Below are positions 63,090 through 64,000 of a stretch of 64,000 nt of DNA, piece by piece. The stretch comes from an uncultured Gammaproteobacteria bacterium (lineage in GTDB: Bacteria; Pseudomonadota; Gammaproteobacteria; Steroidobacterales; XN24). The position numbers were made by a program, and so were the translations under genes. The stretch covers positions 16,750-80,749 of the forward strand of contig CAMYOC010000014.1 of assembly GCA_947259915.1 (NCBI GenBank). Reading direction: 5' to 3'. The notes under the pieces were generated by a model. The model saw only the letters and a list, made by a program, of their open reading frames with translations. It was not told the origin of the DNA and searched no databases. Within the stretch, counting starts at the first letter, position 1, and each line of letters begins with the position of its first letter.

Positions 63090-63755
63090 TCAGCCGACCA
63101 TCTGCTCGATCAGCGCCGCATAGTCGAACAGATGGCGGATGCCCAGGAACTGCTCGCGCACCCGTTCCCGGGCCGCGCTGCCCATCCGGCTGCGCAGTTC
63201 CGGATCGCGCAGGAGCTGCTCCAGCGCCTCGGCCAGCTCGTCCAGGTCCCGGGGATCCTTGAGCAGGCGGCCGTGCACGCCGTCGTCGATCTGCTCGACG
63301 ATGCCGCCGACCGCGCTGGCCACCACCGGACGGCCTTTCCACATGGCCTCGGTTACGGTGAGGCCGAAGCCTTCCTGCAGACTCTTCTGCACCACGATGG
63401 CCGCGTGGCGCTGGAGCGCATTGACGATGGCCGCATTCTCGTCGATGTCGTCGGTGGGCAGGTTGGCGAGATGGACCCGGTCCCGGACCGCGTTAGGCAG
63501 ATCGCGCCAGCGTTCGATGACTTCCGCGAACACCCGGGGGGCTTCGGGATCGTCGGCGACCCCGTGCACGTTCGGCCCGGCCAGGACGAGCTCCGCCTCC
63601 AGGTCGGGGGCCCGTTCCACCAGCCGCTCGAAGCCCAGCATCACCCCCAGCATGTCCTTGAGCGGATCCCAGCGGGAGACCTGCACGATGAGCGGGGCAT
63701 CCTGGGCGGGCGCACGGCCCGATCGATCGATGTCCGCATGACGCTCCACGCGACC
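63090..63755 (-). CDS. Trehalose-synthase-type GT4 glycosyltransferase, 5' end replaced
   Basis: Only the C-terminal ~220 residues remain: QVSRWDPLKDMLGVMLGFERL, VLAGPNVHGVADDPE, and the GT4 donor motif QKSLQEGFGLTVTEAMWKGRPVVAS. Relatives (TreT-like trehalose synthases) have ~400 or more residues. Homology stops near 63755, where the sequence switches to a copy of the D-like 4 antiporter tail. The open frame continues to 63860 only by chance. It is either a truncated pseudogene or one side of a chimeric junction. Confidence 0.8.
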   Translation of the reverse strand, partial: GRVERHADIDRSGRAPAQDAPLIVQVSRWDPLKDMLGVMLGFERLVERAPDLEAELVLAGPNVHGVADDPEAPRVFAEVIERWRDLPNAVRDRVHLANLPTDDIDENAAIVNALQRHAAIVVQKSLQEGFGLTVTEAMWKGRPVVASAVGGIVEQIDDGVHGRLLKDPRDLDELAEALEQLLRDPELRSRMGSAARERVREQFLGIRHLFDYAALIEQMVG

Positions 63756-64000
63756 CGGCGCGCCGGCGGACCTTGCTGGGCCTCGGCGAGGCGGGTCACG
63801 CGCGCCGCCGGCTCGTGGAGAGCCTGCTGGTCGGCCTGCCGGGCTCGCCGGTGCAGGCATTTCTCGAGGCGGCCTGGGGCGCCATCGAGCGAGAGCGGCA
63901 TGCCACCGTCAGGACCGCCCTGGCCGCCGCGGCGCGCGATGCGCAGCAGGGGCGCCGGCAGGATAAAGATGCCCGGGAGGCCCGGGTCGAGGCTGCCCGC
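63756..64000 (+). repeat. 245-bp copy of antiporter D-like 4 tail (from 38328-38572)
   Basis: Matches 38328-38572 at a constant offset of 25,428 with, by eye, only two mismatches. It is in the same frame and encodes residues ~492-573 of the D-like 4 protein. It ends, at the window edge, exactly at the end of the first 42-bp tandem unit. Confidence 0.95.

Noticed and set aside
1..64000. tRNA, rRNA, CRISPR array, integron or plasmid/phage origin
   Set aside because: No cloverleaf with CCA-type end, no regularly spaced repeats, no integrase, replication or structural phage genes were seen.

Overview
The window looks like a chromosome segment of a GC-rich Gram-negative proteobacterium, most likely a gammaproteobacterium. 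The reasons are a CusCBA-type tripartite copper pump, HtpX, an outer-membrane polysaccharide export machine, lipoproteins with lipoboxes, a PEP-CTERM protein, and a RimK cluster of the gammaproteobacterial kind. No rRNA, tRNA or CRISPR array was seen.

Layout. (1) 1-5.6 kb, minus strand: four overlapping or tightly packed genes encoding a Gly/Ser/Gln-rich lipoprotein, a second lipoprotein, a membrane Ser/Thr kinase with PEGA tail, and a PEGA-repeat membrane protein cut by the window edge. (2) 5.8-13.2 kb: cusC-cusB-cusA copper/silver efflux operon with a small Cys/His-rich protein and a BNR-repeat lipoprotein. (3) 13.2-22.7 kb: housekeeping and stress genes, namely an EEP-fold protein, htpX, a tandem QueD-like protein, a zinc-protease-like/rimK/aspartoacylase-like trio, DUF6524, a SYLF protein, an exported 2-hydroxyacid dehydrogenase, a host-attachment-family protein and a PEP-CTERM protein. 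(4) 23.0-29.7 kb: an island bounded on both sides by directly repeated IS91-type transposase tails. It carries a heme-binding HAMP sensor, a TIR-domain protein, and a MacA/LolD/FtsX-type ABC system whose adaptor gene is frameshifted. (5) 29.9-39.2 kb: a visibly more GC-rich operon for an Mrp/Mbh-type cation/proton antiporter with four ND5/MrpD-like subunits; the fourth is internally shortened and carries a long repeat-containing tail. (6) 39.3-63.0 kb: a large exopolysaccharide locus with precursor enzymes, glycosyltransferases, a CDP-glycerol-type polymerase, a polysaccharide deacetylase, an initiating sugar-phosphate transferase, a Wzc-type kinase, a Wza-type export protein, an outer-membrane barrel and an O-antigen-ligase-type polymerase. 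It continues with a complete 2-aminoethylphosphonate route (PepM fused to a nucleotidyltransferase, phosphonopyruvate decarboxylase, AEP transaminase, a second nucleotidyltransferase), a flippase, a GHL15-type protein and a FemAB-like transferase. The combination predicts a phosphonate-decorated surface polysaccharide. (7) 63.1-64.0 kb: the C-terminal half of a trehalose-synthase-type glycosyltransferase, abruptly joined to a 245-bp near-identical copy of the tail of the fourth antiporter gene. This may be a real rearrangement or a chimeric assembly end.

The strongest candidates for something new are the heme-sensor/TIR/ABC island between transposon scars, the phosphonate-polysaccharide locus with two nucleotidyltransferases, the four-engine antiporter, and the junction at the right edge. 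All function calls come from reading motifs and gene order; no database search was run.
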